DNA of 64,000 bases from Enoplolaimus lenunculus. Lineage: Eukaryota > Nematoda > Enoplea > Enoplida > Thoracostomopsidae. The position numbers and the translations under genes were made by a program. Numbering within the stretch: the stretch's first letter is position 1; every line of letters starts with the position of its first letter. The stretch lies in assembly GCA_030248215.1 (NCBI GenBank), contig JASANG010000048.1:1-64000 (forward strand), written 5' to 3'. Shown piece by piece: positions 1-12,157 of the stretch. The notes below the pieces were generated by a model. That model made no database searches and had not been told where the DNA came from. It saw nothing but the letters and a program-made list of their open reading frames with translations.

Positions 1-506
1 TGTATATATATGTATATATACACAGCTAAACATAATTTTAATACGAAAAATTTTAGAGCACAAAATTTTAATTTTGATACCTGTTAGGCCAGTATGATCC
101 CTTTTCTAATCCAACAGTAATCCCAGGATGAACTTCATAATTTTTGTAGAATAAATAGAAAATATTCATGCGAGAAAGGCATGTGTTGTGCAAATGTTTC
201 AGGTATTTATTATTCGATACCGTTTCGCAAGTTGCATTCGGCTGTTTTACAACTAGTTCCCGGATTCATAATCCGTTTGCTGTGTTTTTTCTTGCAACTT
301 TATGTAAAAGTTACAGTATTAGTGCTTATCTTTTCTCATGTAAGCAATAGCAGGCTTTGGTTACATCCGCATGCTAAGACCAAGCGAAAATATTCAAGGG
401 GGGCACTAGGAGATTTTTCATTTTCAAAAAGTAGCTTAGTATTTTTGTGGAGCAGAAATGGCGTTTTTGGGGTGGGTCCCTGTTATGTCTCGTGCGAGAA
501 GCACTA

Positions 507-946
507 CTGTAGTGACCCGAATAGGGGGGACTGATATTATTTGGCTTTCCTAGAGGGTATCCCTTGTTATTCGGGTACGGACTGTTATTTATTTTTAACC
601 CACGCTCCGCCGCCCTTCGTTACTGATATATCCGATACTGCAATTATCCGTTGAATTAAACGTTTATTTGTTTTTGTGTCAATAGCTTGAGCGATAATAC
701 AATGTTATACTTAGGAACGTACTTTCAAAATTTAAGTACGCTTTAAAGTTTCGAAATCAAATTATTGGTCCTGGAGTAATTTATGCGTTACAATTAGGCT
801 TAATTGACATTTATGGACTCTAATTAGAGCTTAGGAACTCTATCCGCTTACGGACTCTAATTAGAGATACGGACTCCAATTGATTCGGACTAAACATGGC
901 AACGCCCCTCTTATTACCCCTCACCCTCTTATTCGGGTTAATACAG
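507..946. mobile_element. TIR family A element, TA target site, 440 bp
   Basis: Terminal inverted repeats begin CTGTAGTGACCCGAATA and end with its complement, flanked by TA on both sides. No coding capacity. The interior matches copies at 9124-9569 and 56237-56677. The TA duplication suits a Tc1/mariner-type non-autonomous element (inference). It lies upstream of the otopetrin-like gene. Outside it, 1-506 and 947-1286 show nothing I can interpret. Confidence 0.75.
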
Positions 947-1286
947 TATGTGTCGGTTAAATTAGCATTAGATTTGGAAAACTTTATTTGATTATTAAAT
1001 CGAGATAGAGCTTCAGTGGGACGAATTTTAAGCATCTATGGGACATTCCAGAAGGGAATTCATGGGCCCACAAAAAACAATATTTTGTTCGCTGGGCAAA
1101 GCAAAGAACTTCCGTGGTTCTGCTTGTTTAATTTTTTTACAGTTTAATACGAATATATGCATTTAAAGGCCGATATTTAATTTTTTTATATTTACTGAAA
1201 ATTTAAAAATTATAGGCTAATTTTTAAACAAATTATATTTTTAAATTGACAGATACTATTAAAATTTTTAGAACTTCTATTCAACT

Positions 1287-4200
1287 TTGTACACAATGGC
1301 AATTGTTGTGATGTACGGTTTACTGTGTTACTCAGCTTACAATTGGTGGTTTGGAAAAAAGTACTCAAATGCTGTCGGTGAAGGCTTTACCAGAATGAAA
1401 CCGTTGGAAGATGTAAATGAGTTGAAACTTGGATGTCTAAGTAAGATTATATGTTTATATTTACATATATATGTATGTATATATACCTATACATAGATAC
1501 ACTGTAAAAACGGTGAGCCAAATTGACTCTCTCCAAAATTTTCTCTACGGAACTACACAAACTGAGTCAACTTCGACTTCGTCAGTGTCAAACGTGCTAC
1601 TCAGTGTAGTCGAATTTGACTCTGGTGGAGTCGAGTTTGACTCAGTTTGTGTAGTCCCGTAGACATATTTCGGAGACGCATTTTGACTCACCATTTTTTG
1701 CAGTGTGTATATATGTATTGTACGAAACATTTGCGGAACAAATTTTAACTTTTAAACATTTCCACACAGTTCAAGATTTCTGAATTGTGGTTCAAAACTG
1801 TATCGCATTCAATTTGAATATTCCACCGCAGGTTGATATGGGGCAAGGAACCGGAAGCCGAAAATGCTTCCACAACCGTCTCACTTACACCTCGAAAATT
1901 TACCTAGTGTATGCATGATATTGTAGATGTTGCATTGCCAGAATATGAACAAATAGTAACAAATAGCGGAAAATAAACGGAAAACGGATATTGAAGTTAT
2001 ATACGTTTCAAAGAAGTTGCATTTTTTTGTCAACACAATTCAAGCATGCAAATGTTCTTCGGGCTTTCTAATATTAACAAAAATAGCGTAAACACAGGAG
2101 TTTTTTTAAGATTTTAGTTGAATTTCGTAATTTTTATTTCATATCAAACAATTGACGCGTATAACAACTCGCGAGATATATACGTGATTTGGAAGTAATG
2201 TTCAGTATAAAAGTTACGAAATTTTTGTTATTTCTATAAATAAATGACGTTTTAAGTACATTGAAACAGATTTGAAATTGAACTCACAAGAAACTGAACC
2301 AACTCTTTTTTTTCTAACGACAGATCCAGAATCTTCTTTGGATGCCATTTGTTATTCTAAAAATATCAAGTAATGTATAATTTACAGTAAACATTTACGT
2401 TCGGACATTTAAATTTGTTAAAGCTAACAATATTACTCAATGGCCATAATTTAATAATACAATTATCCTTAAAGAATTTGCCAAAATTTATCCTATCAAA
2501 CAAATAGTTATCAAAACGGATACAATAGTATCCATTACCGGATGCGGATATCCGCTTACACCCTGCGGATCACAACTGACACAACGATCGGTAACATTCC
2601 AAAAATATTAGGGGTATGTTTTAGTTGAATTGAAAAAAAGTTTTGGTTTCAGTAACGTTTCTAATTTCCAACATCAAACTCGCGATGGTATTTTCAATGT
2701 CAATTCAAATTCGATCTGAACTTTGGACAACGCTGACACAAAGATGTGCAGGGATGTCCGGATCCGAAGCATACATTGCAAATGTAGTATTAACATTTGT
2801 GCTCAATATATTTTTGCTTATTGTCGTTTTCGAAAATACCAAGGTATGATGACACTGCTTTGAGATTGGATTTTCAAATCTGTTCCCCGTTTAATTTGAT
2901 TGGATTATTATTCTTCAGTCGAGTAATTTTATTGCTTACACCAAGTGTCAATAATGACTCTTTTTACAAGAGTGTGCAACTGGGTGCATTCTGTGTAGAA
3001 AAGAATGTACCCTGCATGCGTTGCGTTTTAGCCCTACCTCCCCCCTTTAATTAGAGGGCGGGTACAACCGATACGAACCATGGCACTTTATGTATGAGAC
3101 ATCAAACCTGCTCCGCTTTTATAGAATAATATAGGGGTATTCATGTGATAGCGACCCCCTCTAAACAGAGGGGGTCGGCCAAAAACGCAACGCCCGATGG
3201 TACATTTTGGACCATACGCGACCCCAAATGTTGCACACTCTTGCCATGATCCACTCTTACTTACATTAACTGTGCAACAAATTCTCTGAATATCCAGTGT
3301 CGGAGCAGGGTTGGATCAGGGCCCCTTCAAAATTCCGGGGTGAGCGACTCTTGCGACGATTAAAATATTTTTCAAACTTTTTGTTTAAAATCCTACAGAA
3401 ATGGAGGTTGTCTTTGCAATTTTTTGTTTAAAATCGTGTTTGGATGGGAACTCATTTACCATGTGAGAGACATCTTTTTTATTCGCTAATAGCAACTGCT
3501 CCAACGATTTCAACACGTCATCGAAATAAAATGACCCACGTCATTATGTCGTCTTGCAAATGCTGCTCCAACACGTCATCGAAATAAAATGACCCACGTC
3601 ATTATGTCGTCTTGCAAATGCTGCTCCAACACGTCACCGAAATAAACAACCCACGTCATTATGTCGTCATGCAAATGCTGCTCCAACACGTCATCGAAAT
3701 AAAATGACCCACGTCATTATGTCGTCTTGCAAATGCTGCTCCAACACGTCACCGAAATAAAATGACCCACGTCATTATGTCGTCTTGCAAATGCTGTTAT
3801 TATCACGGTGGCGAATCTAAGATTTTCCGGTGGAGCAAAATGTAGACTTCGATATTTTAAAACATTGGCCAATTTTGGCGAAAAATAAAAATTTTAGAAT
3901 TTGTGTTTATTTCGCCATATTTTCACGAATTTGACTAAAAAACACATTTTGAACTTTAGATCAACTGACAGCATCGTCGCATAATTTTCGCCACGGCAGT
4001 GGTGGCTGCAGGACACATTACCCCTCATCGGGCAACCCCTGCATCCGCTACTACCAGGTGGTTCATTATTTGTCGTGAGACGCGACTCGGTACCCCTTAG
4101 TCCCAAAATTTTTTACAAATTCATATGCTGTGTCATACGCCAATATACAATGGTACAGTGACGTACGGTGACGAGCGGCGACATACGTCACCGGATGTTA

Positions 4201-6439
4201 TCAATGCACAAAATTTAAAATTAACAATGATTTTTTTGCTTTTTAGTTACTCCGTGGTCCATTTACTCTTACTACATTGATCGGTTTGCTGTTTTTGATA
4301 AGCGTTACCGGATCGTCGTGGTCCCAAACAGGCTTAATATTTAGCAGTTTTATGTTTGACGAGCATCAAAATCGTACAGGTTAGTTTACATGCTTGTTTT
4401 CAAGGTCATTATGACACCCTCTTCCGAGGCCCATGTAGAGAACAGGGCCGGATCGTTTTCCGGAGGGGCAATATAATAGAGTCAGTTTAAGATTTAGACT
4501 ATTTTTTTGCTTAGACTTTAGGCTTAGGCTTAGGAATAGGTTCATCCATACGCTTAGGCTTAGACTTAGGAATAGGCTCATCCATACGCTTAGGCTTAGG
4601 CTTTAGGCTTAGGAATATGCTTATACTACTGTTCCGGCACTGTTCTATACATGGGTCCCGTTTCCGGTGTCGTATATTCTTTAGCCAGTAATATTCTCCT
4701 ACTACTATAAGGTATTCTCCATAATATTCATTCCGCTGCCCTTCGACAGTGCCGGAGTGGCCTGGGGAGGGGTGTCCTAAAATTTCGAGGGGACTCTTTG
4801 CAATGATCAAATATTTGTCAAATTTTATGTTTAAAATCTTGTTAGGGTGGGAGTCATTCTTTGGGTGTCGCCCATGGGGGTACGGGGGTGGTTTCTTCAA
4901 GTCCGGCTCCTCGACCGCTTTCGTCACGACTATTTTTCACCTAACTGATGATATTATCGCTGTCTGTATGCAATAAAATTTTGTTTGTAAACATGTAAAC
5001 AACTTCGAACAGTTTTTATGCCGTATTCACACGTGCCAGTTTTTGCAGCAAGAACTTGCAGTTGCAACTTTTACACATCCAAGTTTTCGTTTAAAAACGC
5101 TTTTACAACTACTTGTAGCTGCCAAGTTGCAGTTACAATTGTTGCATGAATGCCGTGCACTTGCGAACAAAGGTTCGTGGTTGTTTTTTGTTGCAATTAT
5201 TGTTTTGTTTTGCTGATTTCAGCCCCAGCGTCGGATCTTGGCTGTACAAATGCGGCATCGTTAGCCAAAGCGTTGCAAAAGATGACACCAAGTTTAGTTG
5301 TGTTAGTAATCGCATTTCATCTTAAATGCTTTCATGCATTCCTACTGATTTATTGTCGCTATTTGAACCACGGCACTTCGCTGAATCTAATGGCTCCAAA
5401 CGTCACTGCAACCAACTTGCACCTTAGTCGTCAAACAACGTTTCCTAAACTACAGCGGTCTAAACTAAAATCAGCCGTGTCAAAGACCAAATCCACACTG
5501 AAATCGTACTGTTCGCCGCCGGAAATTATCGCTACGCTCGCTGGAAGCATTCACATCGGTAGTGCGTTCGCGATTACTGGCGAATTTGGAACTTTAGTCG
5601 GCTCAAATCAACTCGAGTTATCTCAACGCGTCGTTGAATCGTACTCGCTTGTGATCAATTGCGTTGCGTGCATTTTATGCGTTTACGGATGTCATTTTGC
5701 ATACCGGCACCACGCTACAACTACACAGCTATTGAAGCGGTTGAGTTCGCAACAAAACTCGTCATTGAATGAGCCAAACTCTAGCGAGTGCTCAACAGCC
5801 AAAACCCACTCGACCGGATCCATAGACGCAATACAACGTTTGACCCTGGTCACAGGTGGAAACCTTGCCGATTCGTTAATTTTAGCCGGATCGACCTTGA
5901 TTAGTCTTGCCTATCTTACGCTATACGGTCTTGCTGCTATTTGGGCAGATTCAAACAGAAACGCGAATATCACTGAAGGCATAGCTGTCGCCGCAACAGC
6001 ACTGGAAATTGTTCAAGTTGCACTGCAAGCGATCTTTGTTGCAATTCTCAAACGTGGACTGATTGCAAAAGCAATTAATTTGCATCAAACTTGCGCTCGC
6101 AATATAAGCTTTTGTGACCATTTTACTGAACTAGATATTAATGTACGAAAGCTACACGGTCTTACTGTGACCCTTGGCGTTCTAGCGGTGTATAATTTAG
6201 TTCAAATTAATTTAGTGATGGTTCGTCAAGAGCCTCATGTGTACGGAGGTATTTTTCAACTTGCCTACGGCATCGGGATCGACGTGTTTTTGAGGGTATT
6301 TGTTCATAGTTTTTACGGGTTTCATCGAATGTTTTGTTTCGGGGTACTCAGTGCCCAGTTTATAGTCTGCGTTCGTAAAATGAAACGCATACACCGATTT
6401 GTAGGTAGTAAACGAAGTCTTCGAGAAACCGGGGTGTAA
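1287..6439 (+). CDS. Otopetrin-like proton channel, 4 exons
   Basis: Exons inferred at 1287-1440, 2653-2843, 4247-4379 and 5223-6439. GT and AG borders and all three intron phases agree (1, 0, 1), giving about 564 residues. I count roughly 11-12 hydrophobic segments; otopetrins have 12. Family-like features are EYSL-like 'ESYSLVINC', 'ALEIVQVALQAIFVAILKR' (family: ELVQVxLQTLFIL) and, near the C-terminus, 'VYGGIFQLAYGIG' then 'FYGFHRMFC' (family: FYGVWAW, then YRFHS..C). Known otopetrins are proton-selective channels of the plasma membrane, and nematodes carry several divergent paralogues. The start is the first ATG of exon 1; a second ATG lies nine bases on. The assignment rests on remembered motifs, and the sequence is strongly diverged, so a different polytopic protein cannot be excluded. 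Introns hold inverted-repeat elements and a 58-bp minisatellite. Confidence 0.65.
1500..1705. mobile_element. TGAGTC hairpin element, family B, intronic
   Basis: The ends CACTGTAAAAACGGTGAG and CTCACCATTTTTTGCAGTG are imperfect inverted repeats. The interior is built of alternating TTGACTC and GAGTCAA motifs, so the whole single strand could fold back. Related copies are at 13156-13375 and 17917-18125. Non-coding; short open frames inside are repeat artefacts. Confidence 0.75.
2969..3241. mobile_element. Inverted-repeat element, family C, intronic
   Basis: Opens with AAGAGTGTGCAAC and closes with GTTGCACACTCTT. The interior has GC-rich arms (ccctctaaacagagggggtc) that can pair. A second, end-truncated copy lies at 7209-7440. 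No protein is encoded. Confidence 0.65.
3513..3797. repeat. 58-bp minisatellite, about 5 units, intronic
   Basis: Five near-identical units read CTCCAACACGTCATCG, then an ATGACCCACGTCATTATG core, then CTTGCAAATGCTG. The core is itself a partial palindrome (ATGACCCACGTCAT). It lies in intron 2 of the otopetrin-like gene. Confidence 0.85.
4428..4658. mobile_element. TTAGGC-bearing inverted-repeat element, family D1
   Basis: The ends GGCCCATGTAGAGAACAGGG and TGTTCTATACATGGGTCC are inverted repeats. Between them is a T-rich stretch followed by degenerate GCTTAG/TTAGGC hexamers in one orientation. Family copies are at about 8030-8205, 8303-8457, 24890-25045, 25083-25266, 46961-47140, 55640-55810 and 56104-56712. 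Confidence 0.75.
5016..5158. repeat. TTGCAGC hairpin repeat, family I, intronic
   Basis: A palindromic region containing TTTTTGCAGCAAGAACTTGC and its partial complement (CTTGTAGCTGCCAAGTTGCA). Similar motifs recur in introns of the minus-strand genes near 35130, 38930, 39480, 50230, 50480 and 59717-59882. Non-coding and probably a small fold-back element. Confidence 0.45.
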
Positions 6440-7208
6440 TCACTCCAGGTCGTCCAGCAGCCAGCTCAAAATGCTTTGTTGGCCGAAAAAAATGTAAATG
6501 ACACGCGGCGATTTCATATGAGTCACAAGGGTTGCCAAAAGTTGTGCTAGGAGACTTTATCTTCTCAATTATCTTGGCGTTAAGCTTAATAATTTTTGAG
6601 TAAGCATTAATGAGTTTTACTGTATATAGCCAATTCGTGCAATGTATATATCGTAAGCCAATCTGCTATTCAGACCAATTACTAATTGGCCTAGGCCAAT
6701 CTGCTATTTTATGTAATAGCAGTGTGGCCTGGGCTAAACTACTATTGAACTTGTGGACCAGTCAGATTGGATTATATGGAGAGGTCGCAAAATTTTTAAC
6801 CAATCAGCGTTGATATTACATCACTGTTGTTTGGTAAAATCTCACAATCGCAAATTGGCTCAGGCCAAAATGAAGCATAGAATGTTTTGAAAAATAGAAT
6901 TTTAAATTTCTTAAAAAGTCTTGTAACCGCAGCCCCGGCCAGGAAATGGTTTGGCCCGCCCCCAGTAGATATTTTCAACCTGTTTGTAAGTCAACGAAAA
7001 CCCTTATATGCCCCTCCTGAAAAATTGTTAGAAACCTAGCAAGGTGAACTGGCTTCAGGCTTGTCTTTTTTGATAGAAATATTATCAATTTTCTACATAC
7101 GCGTAAAAATTGTTTTAAACTCCAAGCACTCATACAGTTTGTATTTAGTTTCTCGTGTATACTCTTGAAGGAATGGGGGCATTGATACCAAGAGTGGATG
7201 ATGCATAC
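6440..7208. other. Intergenic DNA without recognised genes
   Basis: No exon-like frame with convincing splice borders on either strand. The sequence around 6650-6860 repeats the motif 'ccaatctgctatt' in direct and inverted form, suggesting an old degraded element, but I cannot define its ends. Confidence 0.4.
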
Positions 7209-7440
7209 TAACAAAAGTGTGCAACCGTATTCATTATGTGTAGAAAAGAATACACCCGGCACGCCTTTACGTTTTTGCCTTACCCCCAGCGTTTTTTTCT
7301 TTTATTTCGAGAGGGATTCAATCGGTGCGAACCATGGCACTTTAAGTATGCGGCGTCAAAAATGTTTCTCTTATAGTTTGTTTTAGTATTATTTATGTGA
7401 TAGCGATCCCTCTGTAAACACGGAGGGGTCGGCCAAAAAA
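7209..7440. mobile_element. Truncated family C element
   Basis: Begins AAAGTGTGCAACCG and shares the order of motifs with 2969-3241 (tgtgtagaaaagaat, then an AACCATGGCACTTTA block, then GGAGGGGTCGGCC). The closing terminal repeat is missing. It runs directly into a fragment of a family D1 end (7441-7505). Confidence 0.55.
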
Positions 7441-7517
7441 AGCTTAAGGTTACTGTATTCTAGTCCCACAGAAAAACGTTCCGCCGCTGATCTTTATTTG
7501 GGCCAGGTATTCATACA

Positions 7518-7767
7518 CACTGTAAATTGCAGTAAATTGAATAATCAACTCAGAAAGAGTATTAGTTATTTCTGGTTATACCTGAGAGTTAATAACAGTA
7601 AATGTTAACTCCCTCTGAGCGGATTTAATCTAGGCTAAGTTGGTTAATTAGTTCAGAATGAGTTCAATCACTTCAGAATTCTAACTTCTGAAAGTCCTAA
7701 TTCAGCGCTCAGACTTCTGAGTGAATTTAATTCATTCTGAGTTAAAATCAACTCATTGCAATTTACA
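7518..7767. mobile_element. Fold-back element with TGTAAATTGCA ends
   Basis: The left end CACTGTAAATTGCAGTAAAT and the right end TTGCAATTTACA are inverted repeats. The interior is rich in CTGAGTT/AACTCAG motifs, a different pattern from family B but with the same fold-back design. Non-coding. Confidence 0.6.
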
Positions 7768-8029
7768 TCGCAAAATACATAGTATACGTGTTAGTTTTAG
7801 TCTTGAAATAGTTTATGCCTGCAAGCTACTGCAGTTACGCTAAAATGTAAGCCATTTTGTAATGTATATGTAATTACTTTAATTATTTATACGTGATATC
7901 TTTGTGTACATAAAGTCCAACTTTATATGTTGTATCAAGAATACTACTATGTTTGCGTTTTTAGCGTTGTCATCAGTCTAGCGTTCAAACACAACCAGCC
8001 AGTGTAAAACACATGGGTGGAACAGTATT

Positions 8030-8457
8030 ATAAGCATTATTCCTAAGCCTAAACCTAAGCATAAAGCCTAAGCCTAAGCGTAAGAATGAGCATATTCCTA
8101 AACCTAACCTAAGCCTAAACCAGGCAAAAATTAGCCTATACCTCAAGCTTATTCTATTCTAGTCCCGGAGAAAAACGTTCCGCCCCTGGCCTTTACATGA
8201 GCCACACAACCGAATGGAACGTTTATGAAATATTGCCAGATGCGTAGCCTTAGAATGGATAATTGCGTCGTATTTAATTGTCTATTTTAAATACAACTTC
8301 GGGCCCATGTATAGAACACGGCCGGAACAGTAGTATAAGCATATTCCTTAGCCTAAGCCTAAGCCTAAGCCTAAGCAAAAAAATAGTCTAAAGCTTAAAC
8401 TGACTCTATTATAGCCCCTCCGGAAAACGATCCGTTCCTGTTCTATACATGGGCCCA
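8030..8457. mobile_element. Two adjacent TTAGGC-bearing D1 elements
   Basis: The second, at 8303-8457, is the cleanest copy in the window. It has GGCCCATGTATAGAACACGG at the left, a run of four to five CCTAAG hexamers, then a tail ending TGTTCTATACATGGGCCC. The first (about 8030-8205) is more degraded but has the same layout. The hexamer strand is opposite to that at 4428-4658, so the copies lie in both orientations. Confidence 0.7.
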
Positions 8458-8653
8458 ACTTCGTTACTGATTAATGTCAATCGCCAAACTCATTAATTTT
8501 CAACTGAACGTATTTGAATTTTAATGTCTCGTATCAGTTTTGAATTTTTGTTGAATTAAAATTTTCAAACTTAATTTTTAATTTTTGCCCAACGTTAATA
8601 CCCGCATCGAAAATGTGGAACTCCCAAATCAATTTGGTTTGAGGGCGGGCGCA

Positions 8654-9123
8654 TATCGAACTTGAGACGATTTGCTGTTACTGTTTTCAAAAATTATAGT
8701 TGCAATACCGGATATATATCAGTAATGAAGGGCGGCGGAGCGTGGGTTAAAAATAAATAACAGTCCGTAACCCAATTACAAGGGGGGTACCATCTGGAGA
8801 GGCCAAATAAATATCAGTCCCCCCTCTTTTTCGGGTCACTACAGTATCGAACTTGAGGCGATTTGCTGTTACTGTTTTCAAAAATTATAGTTGCAATACC
8901 GGATATATATCTGTAATGAAGGGCGGCGGAGCGTGGGTTAAAAATAAATAACAGTCCGTAACCCAATTACAAGGGGGGTACCATCTGGAGAGGCCAAATA
9001 AATATCAGTCCCCCCTCTTTTTCGGGTCACTACAGTATCGAACTTGAGGCGATTTGCTGTTACTGTTTTCAAAAATTATTGCAACCGTATTTTTGCGGTT
9101 ATTTTGTTTATCCAGTTGCGTTA
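8654..9123. repeat. 191-bp tandem repeat built from family A and its flank
   Basis: The phrase TATCGAACTTGAG..GATTTGCTGTTA starts at 8654, 8845 and 9036, a period of exactly 191 bp. Each full unit is flanking sequence plus the terminal part of a family A element ending TCGGGTCACTACAG. The same flank recurs at 9570 after the full-length element at 9124-9569. This looks like unequal exchange or slippage across an element insertion. Confidence 0.75.
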
Positions 9124-9569
9124 CTGTAGTGACCCAAATAAGAGGGTGTGGGGTAATAAGGGGGGGTTTCGATTTTGAGTCTCAATCAATAGGAGTCCGT
9201 ATCCCTAATAAGAGTCCGTAAGCGGATAGAGTCCCTAAACCCTAATTAGAATCCAGAAGGTCAGTTATTCCTAATTGTAGTGCATAAATGACTCCAGGTC
9301 CAAATAATTTGACTTCGAAACTTTAAAGCGTACTTAAGTTTTGAAAGTACATTCCAACGTATAACCTTGCATTATCGCTCAATTTATTGACACAACACAA
9401 ACAAACATTTAATTGAACGGATTGTTGCAACACCGGATATATCAGTAATGAAGGGTGGCGGAGCGTGGGTTAAAAATAAATAACAGTCCGTAACCGAATT
9501 ACAAGGGAGGTACCCTCTGGAGAGGCCAAATAAATATCAGCCTCCCCCCTCTTATTCGGGTCACTACAG
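9124..9569. mobile_element. Full-length family A element, 446 bp
   Basis: Starts CTGTAGTGACCCAAATAAG and ends CTTATTCGGGTCACTACAG, flanked by TA on both sides. The interior resembles 507-946 in opposite orientation. No coding capacity. Confidence 0.7.
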
Positions 9570-10381
9570 TATCGAACTTGAGACGATTTGCTGTTATTTT
9601 TTCAAAAATTATTGCAACCGTATTTTTTGGGTTATTTTGTTCATTCACTTGCGTTACCTCAGCTGTTGTAATTACTGAAAACCACCAGGGATATCTGCGG
9701 ACGTTCAGCCATTACTAATGATCAAGGTAAACTTGTAAAATTAGTCCTGAGTAGAGTTAGTCAGGGTTTACTACATCTATTAATAGATACTGGCTGGGTC
9801 TCCGGAACCATATTTCAAGTACGATTTGGTACTTTAAGTACGGGCTAAGTAATTTGCTTAACTATTTTGCTGGTTTTAAAAGCGTACTTAAGGTAAGTAA
9901 ATACTTAATTCGCTGACTAAATTTTATAAGCTACAAATTAACCGCACAGGCATACTAACCTTGGTATAACTGAAATTGCCGACTCAAGATGCCTCCTTTA
10001 TATAAAGCAAATCTTGTCATGACAATGGCCCTTATTCGGCCCTTCTTTGGTTGTGCTCGAAAATTTAAGTATTTACTTAAGGCGGCGACTTAAGTAATTA
10101 CTTAAGTGTATCAATAAAATTTCCGCCTGACCACAAAATGTGCCCAAGTCCAGGGTTAACGAGTGGTCGTTGACCCTTGTTAACAAAAATTTCCCGTTGA
10201 CACTACCTCAACGAGTAATTTGTGCCACTCGTTAGGTAGGGTTAACATTTTTTACAACTCGTGCCACGCCTTGACCCTACCTCAGTGCAAAATTTCTGTT
10301 GTCCCTACCTCAACGTGTGTCACAAATTGCTCTGTGACACGCGTTGAGGTTGGCTCAACACTTGTCAAACCTTGACCAAAT
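9570..10381. other. Intergenic repeat-rich stretch with palindromes
   Basis: No gene supported. It contains ACTTAAG-rich palindromes (9830-10110) and, at 10140-10380, several direct and inverted copies of CCCTACCTCAACG, including ACCTCAACGTGTGTCAC facing GTGACACGCGTTGAGGT. Probably remains of one or more fold-back elements. Confidence 0.45.
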
Positions 10382-10642
10382 AAAGTTGAGTTCGAAACTT
10401 TAAAGCATAAGTACTTAAGTTTTGAAAGTATATTCCTAACTATAACCTTACAGTATCGCTCATACTTTGATACAAGACAAACGTTTAATTCAACGGATAG
10501 TTATAATACCGGATATAACACTAACAAAAGGCGGCGGAGGGCGGGTCAAAAATAAATAACAGTCCGTAACCGCATAACAAGGGAGCGCCCTCTGGAAAGG
10601 CGAAATAAATATTTGTTCCACCTCTCAGTCAGGCCACTACAG
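10382..10642. mobile_element. Family A fragment
   Basis: Shares the GTTGAGTTCGAAACTTTAAA and AAATAACAGTCCGTAACC segments with full-length family A copies and ends GGCCACTACAG. The opposite end is missing. Confidence 0.55.
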
Positions 10643-10824
10643 TGATCGGTCAATATTTGTCACTAAAGGATTGCGTTTAACTTTCGATACAAATATGAAT
10701 TTTGTGAAATTATTTTTCAAATTTTATACAACTTTACAGTCTAAATTTAATTCGATTACAGTTCCATAAAAGCGTTATGCGAACAAACGTAGGAAACTAC
10801 AAAATATGTGTTATACCTGTAAAG

Positions 10825-11189
10825 CAGGGTACAACCGTAGGTCTGCTTGCGGCTCCGGCTCAGGTAGAAAATCGGTCTATGGCTCCGGCTCCGGTAGTAT
10901 TTTTGCCCGAGATTCCGGCAATTCAGGTAGTAAAATTTTTGCATAATTTTGCAAAATTTATCTGTTTGGCGCGTTTCGTTTTACTTCTGAAACAACTTTA
11001 ACGAAACAATTTCCGAAATTTAGCTGAAAATTAGCGCAAAACCAAAAAAAATTAACAACATATCGCAGATATTTGCTAAAATTAACTAATTAACCATCGT
11101 TTTTGCTGCCTAATTTGGCCTCACCTCCGGCCTCCGGCAAATTTCGTTGACTTCCGGCTCCGGAAATTTTCACCTCCGGTTGCGCCCTG
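10825..11189. mobile_element. CAGGGT inverted-repeat element, family E
   Basis: Ends CAGGGTACAACCGTAGG and CCTCCGGTTGCGCCCTG. Near both ends are runs of CCGGCTCCGG-type sequence. Relatives are at 14700-15065 (divergent), 45355-45728 and 56912-57210, and there are isolated ends near 2560, 25338, 26424, 32935 and 54752. Non-coding. Confidence 0.65.
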
Positions 11190-11587
11190 CTGTAAACCAA
11201 TAGGTTCATTAGCAAAGTCGGTTCAGAGTGTAAATATTTTGTCACACATCTCAAACAATATGCGCACAAATTTTGGCAAACTACACATGAGACACCAGAT
11301 TAATTAGAAAAACGAAAATTTCCACTTGCGAAATTGTCGAGACCACGGCACAAAATTTTGCCGGGCGAGCAAACCCATTGGCATACTCCCGATTGTACCC
11401 TGGCGACTAATTGAAATCAGATAGCTGGCAGCATATCGTATAGAGTCAATCGCTTTTAGACCCTCAAATTTCATTTCTGACAACGGTATAGGACAAATGT
11501 TTCACAACCATAAATTAAGTGTGAAACATGTTTTAGCTTTATTTAAACATTCAGTCACACCGCGACGCCAGGTACCCAAGGATCTAC

Positions 11588-11790
11588 GACAATTCGTCGC
11601 TCGACAACTTCTCGCTCAACAGTGTAACAAACAGCCACTGAACAAATCTAAGCATAATCCTAAGCGTAAACGTAAACCGAAGTCTAAAAACCTTAGCATT
11701 AAATGATGGGCAATGAATTGTCGAGTTGAACCAATTTTGGATTAAATGTTGTTCGTTGACGAGGTGTCGGCCGACGAATTGCCGTGATTC
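11588..11790. mobile_element. CGACAATTCGTCG element, family F, TTAGGC-like core
   Basis: The left arm ACGACAATTCGTCGCTCGAC faces a right arm ending GTCGGCCGACGAATTGCCG. The core has degraded CCTAAGC hexamers. An inverted, related copy lies at 17629-17815. A short open frame starting at 11497 overlaps it and is not credible as a gene. Confidence 0.55.
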
Positions 11791-12157
11791 CTGTGCCTAA
11801 GGGCAGATTTTGATAAACTTTTTCAATATTTTCGTGTCATTTCATGTGCTGATGTCAGAATGTATCAATCTATTAGTGTAATTTTGTCATACTGCGCCCT
11901 TAGCAATTTAATAGAATCCTGTCTGCCACACTTGACAACATTTTTAGATTGGGCTTTTTTCACATCTTCCATTCTTTTGTTCACAATACTTCATTAATAT
12001 AAATTGTTTACAGTGTCATAAAATACTGTTTTGGATCAGATTATCAAATATTCATACGTCAATTGGTATATCTAATGTCACCTATAGTTCTAGATATCAC
12101 GGTATAGCGCTGTTTTTCAAAGTGCTTAGAAGAGATTGGCTGTTCTTTTATTGTCAG

